Shown piece after piece: positions 59,810 through 62,528 of a stretch of 62,528 nucleotides of DNA. The stretch is from Chloroflexota bacterium (lineage in GTDB: Bacteria; Chloroflexota; Anaerolineae; J102). Where the stretch lies: assembly GCA_029782215.1 (NCBI GenBank), contig JAKOVD010000027.1, positions 1 through 62,528 of the forward strand. The letters are read 5' to 3'. The stretch's first letter is position 1; each line of letters begins with the position of its first letter. The position numbers were made by a program, and so were the translations under genes. The notes beneath the pieces were generated by a model, which saw only the letters and a list, made by a program, of their open reading frames with translations, had not been told where the DNA came from and made no database searches.

Positions 59810-59845
59810 GTGGCCGTGCAGGCAGACCTTCTCTTGCACGGCCAC
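59810..59845 (+). terminator. Hairpin after the class II aldolase gene
   Basis: GTGGCCGTGCA at 59810-59820 pairs perfectly with TGCACGGCCAC at 59835-59845, 15 bases past the stop codon. No strong T-run follows, so termination is probable but not certain. Confidence 0.5.
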
Positions 59846-59870
59846 CTGTCCTTGGCAGGCGCCGCAATGC

Positions 59871-59940
59871 GCCGAGCGGGGGCTCGGCAATCTCAGGTGT
59901 GCCGAGCGGGGGCTCGGCAATCTCAGGTGTGCCGAGCGGG
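59871..59940. repeat. 30-bp tandem repeat, 2.3 copies, each containing a palindrome
   Basis: The unit GCCGAGCGGGGGCTCGGC followed by a 12-base AATCTCAGGTGT tail occurs exactly twice (59871-59900 and 59901-59930) and a third time in part. Each copy can form a GCCGAGC/GCTCGGC hairpin. A weak TATAGT box at 60005-60010 may serve the downstream gene; nothing else is seen up to 60092. Confidence 0.85.
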
Positions 59941-60092
59941 GGGCGGCGGTTCCAGGGACTCCCGAATCCTGATTTGCGTCATAGTTGTGGGCGGGTCGAT
60001 CGGTTATAGTAGGGGCAATACCCTGTTTGTGGCTGCGATGGCGGCGCCGGTCCGCGGGTCGCGGCTTCTGAGCAACCGTACAAGGAGATGCC

Positions 60093-62282
<2,190 letters not shown>

Positions 62283-62292
62283 GAGACTTTCT

Positions 62293-62328
62293 GGGGGTGA
62301 CGGCCCTGAATTCTGGGCCGTCACCCCC
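62293..62328 (+). terminator. Terminator-like hairpin (13-bp perfect stem)
   Basis: GGGGGTGACGGCC at 62293-62305 pairs with GGCCGTCACCCCC at 62316-62328 around a ten-base loop, ten bases after the reductase-like gene. The IS5-type element begins immediately after it. Confidence 0.65.
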
Positions 62329-62329
62329 T

Positions 62330-62528
62330 AGAGCCTGTTATGAACTTTGACTGAGCGTGGTACGCTAAGGGCATGGCTCGAAAAGCGTATCCCAGCGATG
62401 TGACCGACGACGAATGGGCGTTTGTGGCGCCCTATCTGACACTGATGAGAGAAGATGCCCCGCAGCGGGACTATCCGTTGCGGGAAGTCTTCAACGGCTT
62501 GCGCTACATCGTGCGTACCGGTATGCAG
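62330..62528 (+). mobile_element. Left end of an IS5-family insertion sequence
   Basis: GAGCCTGTTATGAACTTT at about 62331 resembles the start of terminal repeats of the IS1031/ISL2 side of the IS5 family, and the transposase begins 40 bases later. A CTA(G) before it could be the target duplication. The right end lies outside the window. Confidence 0.6.
62373..62528 (+). CDS. IS5-family transposase, N-terminal fragment
   Basis: An ATG at 62373 opens a frame that runs off the window after 52 codons: [20 protein letters not shown], then a [18 protein letters not shown] segment. This is the standard N-terminal domain of IS5-type DDE transposases (DUF4096-like). The catalytic part is not in view, so completeness cannot be judged. 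Confidence 0.88.
   Translation, partial: MARKAYPSDVTDDEWAFVAPYLTLMREDAPQRDYPLREVFNGLRYIVRTGMQ

Noticed and set aside
59871..59940. Possible small CRISPR array from 30-bp repeats
   Set aside because: The copies are directly adjacent with no spacers, only 2.3 units exist, and no cas gene is in the window.

Overview
This is a GC-rich, gene-dense stretch that most resembles a member of the Chloroflexota (Anaerolineae/Caldilineae-like). That is an inference from style: secreted proteins with Thr-Pro linkers and a terminal YLPLLR-type tail, a CSLREAI-type beta-helix protein, a lipoprotein mixing a solute-binding domain with Ig-like domains and a META domain, many small sugar operons with FGGY kinases, and short-unit intergenic repeats. 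No rRNA or tRNA gene was seen. Both ends are mobile DNA: the 3' end of an IS630-family transposase on the left and the 5' end of an IS5-family transposase on the right.

Layout. (1) 197-3585, minus: DeoR regulator, sugar ABC ATPase and permease of an Rbs/Rha-type importer; the operon ends abruptly at the IS630 element and no binding protein is in view. (2) 3843-11899, minus: an oxidative sugar module (L-rhamnose-dehydrogenase-like SDR, metallo-beta-lactamase-fold lactonase, cupin, one-piece transketolase, second SDR), then a ThDP 2-oxoacid/acetoin-dehydrogenase-type E1alpha-E1beta-E2 set whose E2 has lost the catalytic His motif. (3) 12090-14624: the multidomain lipoprotein. (4) 14832-26203, minus: the most unusual part, a GntR-headed run of ten genes: sugar-isomerase-like TIM barrel, RuBisCO-like protein, PEP-hydrolase-family TIM barrel, formyltransferase-like protein, class II aldolase-like protein lacking its first metal motif, a second E1alpha-E1beta-E2 set with an intact E2, and a RhaB-type kinase. 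Together this looks like an undescribed pathway for an unusual, possibly branched, sugar or sugar acid.

(5) 26479-31630, plus: shikimate dehydrogenase, DUF89 phosphatase, amidohydrolase, pteridine-reductase-like SDR and a nucleotidyltransferase. (6) 31673-35207, minus: FtsX/MacB-type permease with an ATPase fused to a cyclic-nucleotide-binding domain. (7) 35293-37249, plus: rnhB, yraN, miaA, overlapping start to stop. (8) 37437-42934: two large secreted proteins, a beta-helix repeat protein and a subtilase; the subtilase has a one-base frameshift before its C-terminus. (9) 42965-51695, minus: a second sugar operon with a GntR regulator behind a consensus promoter and a 14-bp palindromic operator, a binding protein, two permeases, amidohydrolase, zinc alcohol dehydrogenase, FGGY kinase and class I aldolase. 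(10) 51833-62282: YchF-like GTPase, heme A synthase, valine-pyruvate aminotransferase, two glycosyltransferases, class II FBP aldolase, and a 729-residue protein joining an unrecognised N-terminal half to a cyanobacterial-type acyl-ACP reductase-like half with the catalytic Cys and a C-terminal membrane anchor.

Four candidate minus-strand promoters were found (before the DeoR, RuBisCO-like, ABC-cNMP and GntR2 units), two with obvious repressor-like sites at the start of transcription. Several families of short-unit repeats sit only in the joints between operons.
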